A stretch of DNA of 54,530 nt from Phytophthora quininea (GCA_011947345.1 JAAVTG010000807.1:1-54530), one strand, 5' to 3'; positions 40,601 to 52,772 are shown, counted from the stretch's first letter. Numbers and translations: made by a program. The notes: a model not told the origin generated them from the letters alone.

Positions 40601-43600
40601 CCAAGTCGTCCGTGCACCAAGTCGTCCACGCGCAGCAACACACACGCGCACCAAGTCGACAGTGCGCACCAAGTCGTCCGTGCGCACCAAGTCGTCCACG
40701 CGCAGCAACACACACGCGCACCAAGTCGACAGTGCGCACCAAGTCGTCCGTGCGCAGCAACACACACGCGCACCAAGTCGACAGTGCGCACCAAGTCGTC
40801 CGTGCGCACCAAGTCGTCCGCACCAAGTCGACCGTGCGCACCAAGTCGTCCGTGCGCACCAAGTCGTCCACGCGCAGCAACACACGCGCACCAAGTCGAC
40901 AGTGCGCACCAAGTCGTCCGTGCGCACCAAGTCGTCCGTGCGCAACAACACACGCGCGCACCGTCCGTGCGCACCAAGTCGTCCACGCGCAGCAACACAC
41001 GCGCACCAAGTCGACAGTGCGCACCAAGTCGTCCGTGCGCACCAAGTCGTCCACGCGCAGCAACACACACGCGCACCAAGTCGACAGTGCGCACCAAGTC
41101 GTCCGTGCGCACCAAGTCGTCCGTGCGCACCAAGTCGTCCGTGCGCACCAAGTCGTCCACGCGCAGCAACACACACGCGCACCAAGTCGACAGTGCGCAC
41201 CAAGTCGTCCGTGCGCACCAAGTCGTCCGCGCAGCAACACACACGCGCACCAAGTCGACAGTGCGCACCAAGTCGTCCGTGCGCACCAAGTCGTCCGTGC
41301 GCAACAACACGTCCGCGCACCAAGTCGTCCGTGCGCACCAAGTCGTCCACGCGCAGCAACACACACGCGCACCAAGTCGACAGTGCGCACCAAGTCGTCC
41401 GTGCGCACCAAGTCGTCCACGCGCAGCAACACACACGCGCACCAAGTCGACAGTGCGCACCAAGTCGTCCGTGCGCACCAAGTCGTCCGTGCGCAACAAC
41501 ACACACGCGCACCAAGTCGACAGTGCGCACCAAGTCGTCCGTGCGCAGCAACACACGCGCACCAAGTCGACAGTGCGCACCAAGTCGTCCGTGCGCACCA
41601 AGTCGTCCACGCGCAGCAACACACGCGCACCAAGTCGACAGTGCGCACCAAGTCGTCCGTGCGCACCAAGTCGTCCGTGCAGCAACACACACGCGCACCA
41701 AGTCGACAGTGCGCACCAAGTCGTCCGTGCGCACCAAGTCGTCCGTGCGCACCAAGTCGTCCACGCGCAGCAACACACACGCGCACCAGTCGACAGTGCG
41801 CACCAAGTCGTCCGTGCGCACCAAGTCGTCCACGCGCAGCAACACACACGCGCACCAAGTCGACAGTGCGCACCAAGTCGTCCGTGCGCACCAAGTCGTC
41901 CACGCGCAGCAACACACACGCGCACCAAGTCGACAGTGCGCACCAAGTCGTCCGTGCGCACCAAGTCGTCCACGCGCAGCAACACACACGCGCACCAGTC
42001 GACAGTGCGCACCAAGTCGTCCGTGCGCACCAAGTCGTCCACGCGCAGCAACACACACGCGCACCAAGTCGACAGTGCGCACCAAGTCGTCCGTGCGCAC
42101 CAAGTCGTCCGTGCGCAACAACACACGCGCACCAAGTCGACAGTGCGCACCAAGTCGTCCACGCGCAGCACACACGCGCACCAAGTCGACAGTGCGCACC
42201 AAGTCGTCCGTGCGCACCAAGTCGTCCGTGCGCAGCAACACACGCGCACCAAGTCGACAGTGCGCACCAAGTCGTCCACGCGCAGCAACACACACGCGCA
42301 CCAGTCGACAGTGCGCACCAAGTCGTCCGTGCGCACCAAGTCGTCCACGCGCAGCAACACACACGCGCACCAAGTCGACAGTGCGCACCAAGTCGTCCGT
42401 GCGCACCAAGTCGTCCACGCGCAGCACACGCGCACCAAGTCGACAGTGCGCACCAAGTCGTCCGTGCGCACCAAGTCGTCCACGCGCAGCAACACACACG
42501 CGCACCAAGTCGACAGTGCGCACCAAGTCGTCCGTGCGCACCAAGTCGTCCGTGCGCAACAACACACACGCGCACCAAGTCGACAGTGCGCACCAAGTCG
42601 TCCGTGCGCAGCAACACACGCGCACCAAGTCGACAGTGCGCACCAAGTCGTCCGTGCGCACCAAGTCGTCCACGCGCAGCAACACACACGCGCACCAAGT
42701 CGACAGTGCGCACCAAGTCGTCCGTGCGCACCAAGTCGTCCGTGCGCAGCAACACACACGCGCACCAAGTCGACAGTGCGCACCAAGTCGTCCGTGCGCA
42801 CCAAGTCGTCCGTGCGCACCAAGTCGTCCGTGCGCACCAAGTCGTCACGCGCACCAAGTCGTCCACGCGCAGCAACACACGCGCACCAAGTCGACAGTGC
42901 GCACCAAGTCGTCCGTGCGCACCAAGTCGTCCACGCGCAGCAACACACACGCGCACCAAGTCGACAGTGCGCACCAAGTCGTCCGTGCGCACCAAGTCGT
43001 CCGTGCGCAACAACACACGCGCACCAAGTCGACAGTGCGCACCAAGTCGTCCACGCGCAGCAACACACACGCGCACCAAGTCGACAGTGCGCACCAAGTC
43101 GTCCGTGCGCACCAAGTCGTCCACGCGCAGCAACACACGCGCACCAAGTCGACAGTGCGCACCAAGTCGTCCACGCAGCAACACACACGCGCACCAAGTC
43201 GTCCGTGCGCAACACACACGCGCACCAAGTCGACCGTGCGCACCAAGTCGTCCGTGCGCACCAAGTCGTCCACGCGCAGCAACACACCGCGCACCAAGTC
43301 GACAGTGCGCACCAGTCGACAGTGCGCACCAAGTCGTCACGTGCGCAGCAAGTCGCCGCGCACCAAGTCGTCCGTGCGCAACACACACGCGCACCAAGTC
43401 GTCCGTGCGCACCAAGTCGTCCGTGCGCACCAAGTCGTCCGCGCAGCAACACACGCGCACCAAGTCGACAGTGCGCACCAAGTCGTCCGTGCGCACCAAG
43501 TCGTCCACGCGCAGCAACACACGCGCACCAAGTCGACAGTGCGCACCAAGTCGTCCGTGCGCACCAAGTCGTCCACGCGCAACACACACGCGCACCAAGT

Positions 43601-46600
43601 CGACAGTGCGCACCAAGTCGTCCGTGCGCACCAAGTCGTCCACGCGCAGCAACACACACGCGCACCAAGTCGACAGTGCGCACCAAGTCGTCCACGCGCA
43701 GCAACACACACGCGCACCAAGTCGACAGTGCGCACCAAGTCGTCCGTGCGCACCAAGTCGTCCAGCGCACCAAGTCGTCCGTGCGCAGCAACACACGCGC
43801 ACCAAGTCGTCCGTGCGCACCAAGTCGACAGTGCGCACCAAGTCGTCCGTGCACCAAGTCGTCCACGCGCAGCACACACGCGCACCAAGTCGACAGTGCG
43901 CACCAAGTCGTCCGTGCGCACCAAGTCGTCCGTGCACCAAGTCGTCCGTGCGCAGCACACACACGCGCACAAGTCGCACAAGTCGACAGTGCGCACCAAG
44001 TCGTCCGTGCGCACCAAGTCGTCCACGCGCAGCAACACACACGCGCACCAAGTCGACAGTGCGCACCAAGTCGTCCGTGCGCACCGTCGTCCGTGCGCAG
44101 CAACACACGCGCACCAAGTCGACAGTGCGCACCAAGTCGTCCGTGCGCACCAAGTCGTCCACGCGCAGCAACACACGCGCACCAAGTCGACAGTGCGCAC
44201 AAGTCGTCCGTGCGCACCAAGTCGTCCACGCGCAGCAACACGCGCACCAAGTCGACAGTGCGCACCAAGTCGTCCGTGCGCACCAAGTCGTCCGTGCGCA
44301 CCAAGTCGTCCGTGCGCAGCAACACACACGCGCACCAAGTCGTCCGTGCACCAAGTCGACAGTGCAGCACCAAGTCGTCCGTGCGCACCAAGTCGTCCGT
44401 GCGCAGCAACACACGCGCACCAAGTCGACAGTGCGCACCAAGTCGTCCACCGCGCGTGCACACGCGCGCACCAAGTCGTCCGTGCGCACAACACACACGC
44501 GCACAGTCGTCCGTGCCAAGTCGTCCGTGCGCACCAAGTCGTCCACGCGCAGCAACACACGCGCACCAAGTCGACAGTGCACAAGTCGACAGTGCGCACC
44601 AAGTCGTCCGTGCGCAGTCGTCCGTGCGCACCAAGTCGTCCACGCGCAACACACACGCGCACCAAGTCGACAGTGCGCACCAAGTCGTCCGTGCGCACCA
44701 AGTCGTCCACGCGCAGCAACACACACGCGCACCAAGTCGACAGTGCGCACCAAGTCGTCCGTGCGCAACAACACACGCGCACCAAGTCGAGTGCGCACCA
44801 AGCGTCACGCGCACCAAGTCGTCCACGCGCACAACACACGCGCACCAAGTCGTCCGTGCGCACCAAGTCGTCCGTGCGCAACAACACACGCGCACCGTCG
44901 ACAGTGCGCACCAAGTCGTCCGTCACGCGCAGCAACACACACGCGCACCAGTCGACGCGCACCAAGTCACGTGCGCGCAAAGTCGTCCGTGCGCAGTGAC
45001 GCACGCGCACCAAGTCGTCCGTGCGCAACAACACACGCGCACCAAGTCGTCCGTGCGCACCAAGTCGTCCGTGCGCACCAAGTCGTCCACGCAGCAACAC
45101 ACGCGCACCAAGTCGACAGTGCGCACCAAGTCGTCCGCACCAAGTCGTCCACGCGCAGCAACACACACGCGCACCAAGTCGACAGTGCGCACCAAGTCGT
45201 CCGTGCGCACCAAGTCGTCCGTGCGCAGCACACACGCGCACCAAGTCGACAGTGCGCACCAAGTCGTCCGTGCGCACCAAGTCGTCCACGCGCAGCAACA
45301 TCACACGCGCAAAGTCGTCCGTGCGCACCAAGTCGTCCGTGCGCAACAACACACGCGCACCAAGTCGACAGTGCGCACCAAGTCGTCCACGCGCAGCAAC
45401 ACACACGCGCACCAAGTCGACAGTGCGCACCAAGTCGACAGTGCGCACCAAGTCGCCGTCCGCAACACGCACGCGCACCAAGTCGTCCGTGCGCAACAAC
45501 ACACGCGCACCAAGTCGTCCGTGCGCACCAAGTCGTCCGTGCGCACCAAGTCGTCCACGCGCAGCAACACACGCGCACCAAGTCGACAGTGCGCACCAAG
45601 TCGTCCGTGCGCACCAAGTCGTCCACGCGCAGCAACACACGCGCACCAAGTCGACAGTGCGCACCAAGTCGTCCGTGCGCACCAAGTCGTCCGTGCGCAA
45701 CAACACACACGCGCACCAAGTCGACAGTGCGCACCAAGTCGTCCGTGCGCACCAAGTCGTCCGCGCAGCAACACACGCGCACCAAGTCGTCCGTGCGCAC
45801 CAAGTCGTCCGTGCGCAACAACACGCGCACCAAGTCACAGTGCACAAGTCGTCCACGCGCAGCAACACACACGCGCACCGACAGTGCGCACCAAGTCGAC
45901 AGTGCGCACAAGTCGTCCGTGCGCAGCAACACGCACGCGCACCAAGTCGTCCGTGCGCAACAACACACGCGCACCAGTCGACCGTGCACCAAGTCGTCCG
46001 TGCGCACCAAGTCGTCCACGCGCAGCACACACGCGCACCAAGTCGACAGTGCGCGCACAAGTCGTCCGTGCGCACCAAGTCGTCCACGCGCAGCAACACA
46101 CACGCGCACCAAGTCGACAGTGCGCACCAAGGTCCGTGCGCACCAAGTCGTCCGTGCGCAACAACACACACGCGCACCAAGTCGCGTGCGCACCAAGTCG
46201 TCCGTGCGCACCAAGTCGTCCACGCGCAACAACACACGCGCACCAAGTCGACAGTGCGCACCAAGTCGTCCGTGCGCACCAAGTCGTCCACGCGCAGCAA
46301 CACACGCGCACCAAGTTCGTGCGCACAAGTCGTCCGTGCGCACCAGCGCCGTCGTCCGTGCGCACCAAGTCGTCCGTGCGCACCAAGTCGTCCGTGCGCA
46401 ACAACACACGCGCACCGTCGAGCAACAGCGCACCAAGTCGTCCGTGCGCACCAAGTCGTCCACGCGCAACACACACGCGCACCAAGTCGACAGTGCGCAC
46501 CAAGTCGTCCGTGCGCACCAAGTCGTCCGCGCGCAACACACGCGCACCAAGTCGACAGTGCGCACTGCCAACCGCACCAAGTCGTCCGTGCGCAGCAACA

Positions 46601-49600
46601 CACACGCGCACCAAGTCGACAGTGCGCACCAAGTCGTCCAGCACCAAGTCGTCCACGCGGCACACACGCGCACCAAGTCGACAGTGCGCACCAGTCGTCC
46701 GTGCGCACCAAGTCGTCCACGCGCAGCAACACACACGCGCACCAAGTCGACAGTGCGCACCAAGTCGTCCGTGCGCACCAAGTCGTCCACGCGCAAAACA
46801 CACGCGCACCAGTCGACCGTGCGCACCAAGTCGTCCGTGCGCACCAAGTCGTCCACGCGCAGCAACACACACGCGCACCAGTCGATGCGCAAAAAGGCAC
46901 CCAAGTCGACAGTGCGCAACGCGTCGTCCGTGCGCAGCAACACGTACGCGCACCAAGTCGTCCGTGCGCAACAACACACGCGCACCAAGTCGACCGTGCG
47001 CACCAAGTCGTCCGTGCACCAAGTCGTCCACGCGCAGCAACACACGCGCACCAAGTCGACAGTGCGCACCAAGTCGTCCGTGCGCACCAAGTCGTCCACG
47101 CGCAGCAACACACACGCGCACCAAGTCGACAGTGCGCACCAAGTCGTCCGTGCGCACCAAGTCGTCCACGCGCAGCAACACACACGCGCACCAAGTCGAC
47201 AGTGCGCACCAGTCGACAGCACAGTCGTCCAGTCGCAGAACACGCAACGCACCAAGTCGTCCAGCAGCAACACACACGCGCACCAAGTCGTCCGTGCACC
47301 GTCCAGCGCACCAAGTCGTCCACGCGCAGCAACACACGCGCACCAAGTCGACAGTGCGCACCAGTCGTCCCGCGCACCAAGTCGTCCGTGCGCAACAACA
47401 CACACGCGCACCAAGTCGACAGTGCGCACCAAGTCGTCCGTGCGCACCAAGTCGTCCGCGCAGCAACACACACGCGCACCAAGTCGACAGTGCGCACCAA
47501 GTCGTCCGTGCGCACCAAGTCGTCCACGCAGCAACACACGCGCACCAAGTCGACAGTGCGCACCAAGTCGTCCGTGCGCACCAAGTCGTCGCGCAACACA
47601 CACGCGCACCAAGTCGACAGTGCGCACCAAGTCGTCCGTGCGCACCAAGTCGTCCACGCGCAACACACACGCGCACCAAGTCGACAGTGCGTGCGCACCA
47701 AGTCGTCCAGCAGCAACACGCGCACCAAGTCGACAGCGCACCAAGTCGACAGCACCAAGTCGTCCGTGCGCAGCAACACGCACGCGCACCAAGTCGTCCG
47801 TGCGCAACAACACACGCGCGCACCAAGTCGACAGTGCGCACCAAGTCGTCCGTGCGCACCAAGTCGTCCGCCACGCGCAGCACACACGCGCACCAAGTCG
47901 ACGGTGCGCACCGTCGTCCGTGCACCAAGTCGTCCGTGCGCAACAACACACACGCGCACCAAGTCGACAGTGCGCACCAAGTCGTCCGTGCGCACCAAGT
48001 CGTCCGTGCGCAGCAACACACGCGCGCAAGTCGACAGTGCGCACCAAGTCGTCCGTGCGCACCAAGTCGTCCACGCGCAGCAACACACACGCGCACCAAG
48101 TCGACAGTGCGCACCAAGTCGTCCGTGCGCACCAAGTCGTCCACGCGCAGCAACACACGCGCACCAAGTCGACAGTGCGCACCAAATCGTCACGTGCGCA
48201 CCAAGTCGTCCACGCGCAACACACACGCGCACCAAGTCGACAGTGCGCACCAAGTCGACAGTGCGCACCGTCGTCCACGCGCAGCAACACACACGCGCAC
48301 CAAGTCGACAGTGCGCACCAAGTCGTCCGTGCGCACCAAGTCGTCCACGCGCAGCACACACGCGCACCAAGTCGACAGTGCACCAAGTCGTCCGTGCGCA
48401 CCAAGTCGTCCACGCGCAGCACACACGCGCACCAAGTCGACAGTGCGCACCAAGTCGTCCGTGCACCAAGTCGTCCACGCGCAGCAACACACGCGCACCA
48501 AGTCGACAGTGCGCACCAAGTCGTCCGTGCGCACCAAGTCGTCCGTGCGCAACACACACGCGCACCAAGTCGACAGTGCGCACCAAGTCGTCCGTGCGCA
48601 CCAAGTCGTCCGTGCGCAGCAACACACGCGCACCAAGTCGACAGTGCGCACCAAGTCGTCCGTGCGCACCAAGTCGTCCACGCGCGCAGCACACGCGCAC
48701 CAAGTCGACAGTGCACCAAGTCGTCCGTGCGCACCAAGTCGTCCGCGCGCAACACACGCGCACCAAGTCGACAGTGCGCACCAAGTCGTCCGTGCGCACC
48801 AAGTCGTCCACGCAACAACACAACAGACGCGCGCACCAGCGTCGACAGTGCACCAAGTCGTCCACGCGCAGCACACGCGCACCAAGTCGTCCGTGCGCAC
48901 CAAGTCGTCCACGCGCAGCAACACACGCGCACCAAGTCGACAGTGCGCACCAAGTCGTCCACGCGCGCAACACACACGCGCACCAGTCGTCCGCAAGCAG
49001 CAACACACACGCGCACCAAGTCGTCCGTGCGCACCAAGTCGTCCGTGCGCACCAAGTCGTCCACGCGCAGCAACACACGCGCACCAAGTCGACAGTGCGC
49101 ACCAAGTCGTCCGTGCGCACCAGTCGTCCAGCAAGAACACACACGCGCACCAAGTCGACAGTGCGCACCAAGTCGTCCACGCAGCAACACACACGCGCAC
49201 CAAGTCGACAGTGCGCACCAGTCGTCCGTGCGCACCAAGTCGTCCGTGCGCAACAACACACGCGCACCAAGTCGACAGTGCGCACCAAGTCGTCCACGCG
49301 CAGCAACACACACGCGCACCAAGTCGACAGTGCGCACCAAGTCGTCCGTGCGCACCAAGTCGTCCACGCGCAGCAACACGCGCACCAAGTCGACAGTGCG
49401 CACCAAGTCGTCCGCACCAAGTCGTCCACGCGCAGCAACACACACGCGCACCAAGTCGACAGTGCGCACCAGTCGTCCGTGCGCACCAAGTCGTCCACGC
49501 GCAACACACGCGCACCAAGTCGACAGTGCGCACCAAGTCGTCCGTGCGCACCAAGTCGTCCACGCGCAGCAACACACACGCGCACCAAGTCGACAGTACC

Positions 49601-51294
49601 AAGTCGTCCGTGCGCACCAAGTCGTCCACGCGCAGCAACACACGCGCACCAAGTCGACAGTGCGCACCAAGTCGTCCAGCACCAAGTCGTCCACGCGCAG
49701 CACACACGCGCACCAAGTCGACAGTGCGCACCAAGTCGTCCGTGCACCAAGTCGTCCGCGCAGCAACACACACGCGCACCAAGTCGACAGTGCGCACCAA
49801 GTCGTCCGCGCACCAAGTCGTCCACGCGCAGCAACACACACGCGCACCAAGTCGACAGTGCGCACAAGTCGTCCACGCGCAGCACCACACACGCGCGCAC
49901 CCGCCAAGTCGTCCGTGTGCGCGCAAGTCGTCCACGCGCAGCAACACACACGCGCACCAAGTCGACAGTGCGCACCAAGTCGTCCACGCGCAACACGCGC
50001 ACCAGTCGTCCGTGCGCAACAACACGCGCACCAAGTCGTCCGTGCGCACCAAGTCGTCCGTGCGCACCGTCGTCCACGCGCAGCAACACACACGCGCACC
50101 AGTCGACAGTGCGCACCAAGTCGTCCGTGCGCACCAAGTCGTCCACGCGCAGCACACACGCGCACCGTCGACAGTGCGCACCAAGTCGTCCGTGCACCAG
50201 TCCCACGCGCAGCAACACACACGCGCACCAAGTCGACAGTGCGCACCAAGTCGTCCGTGCGCACCAAGTCGTCGTCCGTGCGCAACAACACACACGCGCA
50301 CCAAGTCGACAGTGCGCACCAGTCGTCCGTGCGCACAAGTCGTCCACGCGCACCAACACACACGCGCACCAAGTCGACAGCGCACCAAGTCGTCCACGCG
50401 CAGCAACACACGCGCACCAGTCGACAGTGCGCACTGTCGTCCACAAGTCGTCCACGCGCAGCAACACACACGCGCACCAAGTCGATGCGCACCAAGTCGT
50501 CCACGCGCAGCAACACACGCGCACCAAGTCGTCCGTGCGCAACAACACGCGCACCAAGTCGTCCGTGCGCACCAAGTCGTCCGTGCGCACCAAGTCGTCC
50601 ACGCGCAGCACACACGCGCACCAAGTCGACAGCGCACCAAGTCGACACGCGCACCAAGTCGTCCGTGCGCAGCAACACACACGCGCACCAAGTCGTGCGC
50701 AACCACGCGCACCAAGTCGACAGTGCACAAGTCGTCCGTGCGCACCAAGTCGTCCGTGCGCAGCAACACACGCGCACCAAGTCGACCGTGCGCACCAAGT
50801 CGTCCGTGCGCACCAAGTCGTCCACGCGCAGCAACACACACGCGCACCAAGTCGTCCGTGCGCACCAAGTCGTCCGCGCACCAAGTCGTCCACGCGCAGC
50901 AACACACACGCGCACCAAGTCGACAGTGCGCACCGTCGTCCACGCGCACCAAGTCGTCCACGCGCAGCACACACACGCGCACCAAGTCGACAGTGCGCAC
51001 CAAGTCGTCCACGCGCAGCAACACACAGCGCACCAAGTCGACAGTGCGCACCAAGTCGTCCGTGCGCACCAAGTCGTCCACGCGCAGCAACACACGCGCA
51101 CCAAGACAGTGCGCACCAAGTCGTCCACGCAGCAACACACGCGCACCAAGTCGTCCGTGCGCACAACACACGCGCACCAAGTCGACAGTGCGCCGTCGTC
51201 CACGCGCACCGTCGTCCGTGCGCAAACACACACGCGCACCAAGTCGACAGTGCGCACCAAGTCGTCCACGCGCAGCAACACACACGCGCACGCG
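34630..51294. repeat. Right part of array with frequent short deletions
   Basis: Until about 34.6 kb the units are almost uniform. From there, truncated units appear (for example gtcgacgtgcgcaccaagtc near 34633). They become frequent beyond about 43.3 kb: caccagtcg with one A lost, gcaccgtcg, partial units joined out of phase, and odd insertions near 46884 and 47215. Most changes are small deletions rather than substitutions. This fits poor consensus of noisy long reads better than ordinary mutation, though array-edge decay is possible. Confidence 0.75.
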
Positions 51295-51503
51295 TCGGGA
51301 AGGGGATTTGAAGGGTTACACGGAAAAATCTCATTTTTAGACGTTTCAGTGTTCAATGGCCTTCTGATTTTTGCGAAAAAATGAGGCTCATCTCCAAAAA
51401 ATCGTAATTAATGACAGCTAACCCCCAATGAACGCACCTTCGCAAGAATGTGTCGAAGAGTTAGAAAGCAAAGTGAACATGAATGTGACTTGTATTGACT
51501 GAA
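51295..51503. other. Right flank of the main array, nothing recognised
   Basis: About 200 bp of A/T-richer sequence between the last unit and the stop of the SET gene. It contains A runs and T runs but no recognised coding motif. The 3' untranslated region of the SET gene would lie here. Confidence 0.5.
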
Positions 51504-52772
51504 CTACCGGCTAAAATGCAAGAAGAAAACTCTCGTCTGTGACTTGTCATCACTCCTCGGCGTCCGACGGAAAGTATTCCGAACAACTTTCCGAGCTTGA
51601 TGAGTCTGGACTGTTCGGTGCTTGTCTTGAGCTGGGATCTTCGTCCTCCTCCTCCTCGTCGCTTGATTCCGCTTTTGAACAGGTATGTCCCATTTACCTT
51701 TATCGTGACATTGCTGGTGACCACACTTGCAGCGGAACCACAGCTCGCCAGGAGGTGCATACCGCACAGTAATCTCAGTTCCAGCTTCAATGAATTTTTC
51801 TGCGACGAAAATGATGCGTGGTCCTTCAGCAGACTTGTACTCGTAGGCATTTGCATTTGGGTAGCATGCGTGGTTCGCGAACCTAGAAAGCCACATTTTT
51901 CTGCATCGATGTGAACTACTCGACCACCACGGGACAGTTCCTTCACCCGCATGACGTACTCTCGTTGTACCTCGGTCTTCGGCATCTTACCCTTGACGGG
52001 AATCCCAGTATACTCCGCAATAAACTCGTTTTCACGAATGTCATCCTCTGCGAAGAGAGCCCAGTATCCATCTCGAAGTTTCCGGACAGCACACTTTGAA
52101 CAACAGGTCATTCTTGCAGCCCGGTCCGATGGAGCAGTTTTCAGCGTTGCACACGTACATTTCGGAAGCGTTTCTGCATCGTGAGTACGCACATTCAACG
52201 TAGTTCTTGCTGCGGCATTCGCAACGCGTTGAATATGTTGAAGTCTCGAAGACGATGCCAAAATCCGAGTACGGGACCTCGTCGATAAGTTTGACGCTGT
52301 CAGGCCATGTCTCCACAACATCAATGTCGCCAATCGAATCATCTTGCAATCCACTTGGCACCAAACCAGTCGACACCGTCCCGCTGCCTCTTGCATCGCC
52401 CTCGTCGTAGGTCATCGTCGCAGGCTCACTTGCACTCGCGTCAGTCATGACGCCACCGCATTTCGGAGCTGCCCTGCGATGACGTACGGAGAACGGAGAT
52501 GGTTGAATCGATGCTGTCGATTCCGTGGCGTGGGCCATGGATTGTTGCTTTTCTTTTGCTTCTTGCTTTTTTGTCGAGCTCAGAACGTGTTGGCCATGTT
52601 GTCTGCTGCGTTGTCTGCGGCGCTGCCTGCTGCTGCGTCTGCTGCGGCACTTCCTGCTGCTGCGTTGGTGGCGTTGTCTGCGGCGGCGTTGTCTGCAGCA
52701 GCGTTGTTTGACGAATCGCCCGTTGTCACCTCTTGCCCTCTGTACGCGTTTCGGTCGACCACGGCGTGTCAT
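51504..52772 (-). pseudogene. AWS-SET-postSET protein (putative lysine methyltransferase), two frame changes
   Basis: The gene reads on the minus strand from ATG 52772. It begins with an AT-hook-like motif (MTRRGRPKRVQRARG), then a low-complexity arginine/glutamine region, then an acidic linker. The AWS (pre-SET) cysteine cluster follows: CECRSKNYVECAYSRC and CNAENCSIGPGCKN. After a frame change near 52100 comes the SET core (RDGYWALFAEDDIRENEF, IAEYTGIPVKGK). After a second change near 51885 come the signature FANHACYPNANAYEY (NHxCxPN type), GTEITVRYAP and the post-SET CKCGHQQC. A basic tail ends at the TAG at 51504. SET proteins of this layout transfer methyl groups from S-adenosylmethionine to lysines, often on histones. 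All key zinc-binding and cofactor motifs are present, so the protein may be functional if the two shifts are assembly errors. An intron in place of one shift is possible. The substrate cannot be predicted. Confidence 0.75.
52599..52710. repeat. Coding minisatellite of gcgttgtctgc type in the SET gene
   Basis: Imperfect repeats of gcgttgtctgc with gc-rich extensions fill about 110 bp inside the N-terminal region of the SET gene. In the open minus-strand frame they give an arginine/glutamine-rich stretch; in another frame they give an Ala/Asn/Asp-rich one. The left breakpoint of the 1145-bp duplication (about 52698) lies in this repeat. Confidence 0.7.

Larger units (their letters stand above)
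5204..51294. repeat. 46-kb composite minisatellite array (18-bp units plus 14/16-bp spacer)
   Basis: The whole stretch is made of three 18-bp units: T, caccaagtcgtccgtgcg; S, caccaagtcgacagtgcg; and V, caccaagtcgtccacgcg. They are punctuated by a spacer cagcaacacacgcg or cagcaacacacacgcg, with variants starting caacaac or shortened to 12 bp. The usual block is spacer-S-T-V or spacer-S-T-T, 68-70 bp, with shorter (about 50 bp) and longer (86 bp or more) blocks mixed in. By length this is several hundred blocks. GC content is about two thirds, and every unit carries several CpGs. No unit contains TAA, TAG or TGA on either strand, which produces enormous open frames in several frames. Forward translations of a T unit are KSSVRT, QVVRAH and PSRPCA; reverse ones include DDLVRT, GRLGAH and TTWCAR. 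I find no unrelated DNA inside it. Confidence 0.97.

Noticed and set aside
42845..45774. Short minus-strand frames in the right part of the array as separate genes
   Set aside because: They are cut only by stops created where units are damaged; the content is the same repeat.
5204..51294. CRISPR-like array
   Set aside because: The units are 18 bp and directly adjacent. The so-called spacers are repeated, not unique, and no cas-like gene is present; the context is eukaryotic.
5204..51294. Telomeric repeat
   Set aside because: No TTTAGGG-type heptamer occurs; the unit is 18 bp and flanked by genes on both sides.
5146..51384. Three plus-strand and several minus-strand reading frames of thousands of codons as real giant protein genes
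   Set aside because: All frames are open at once because the units lack stops. Spacers rotate the frame, there is no start or splice context, and no domain is visible.
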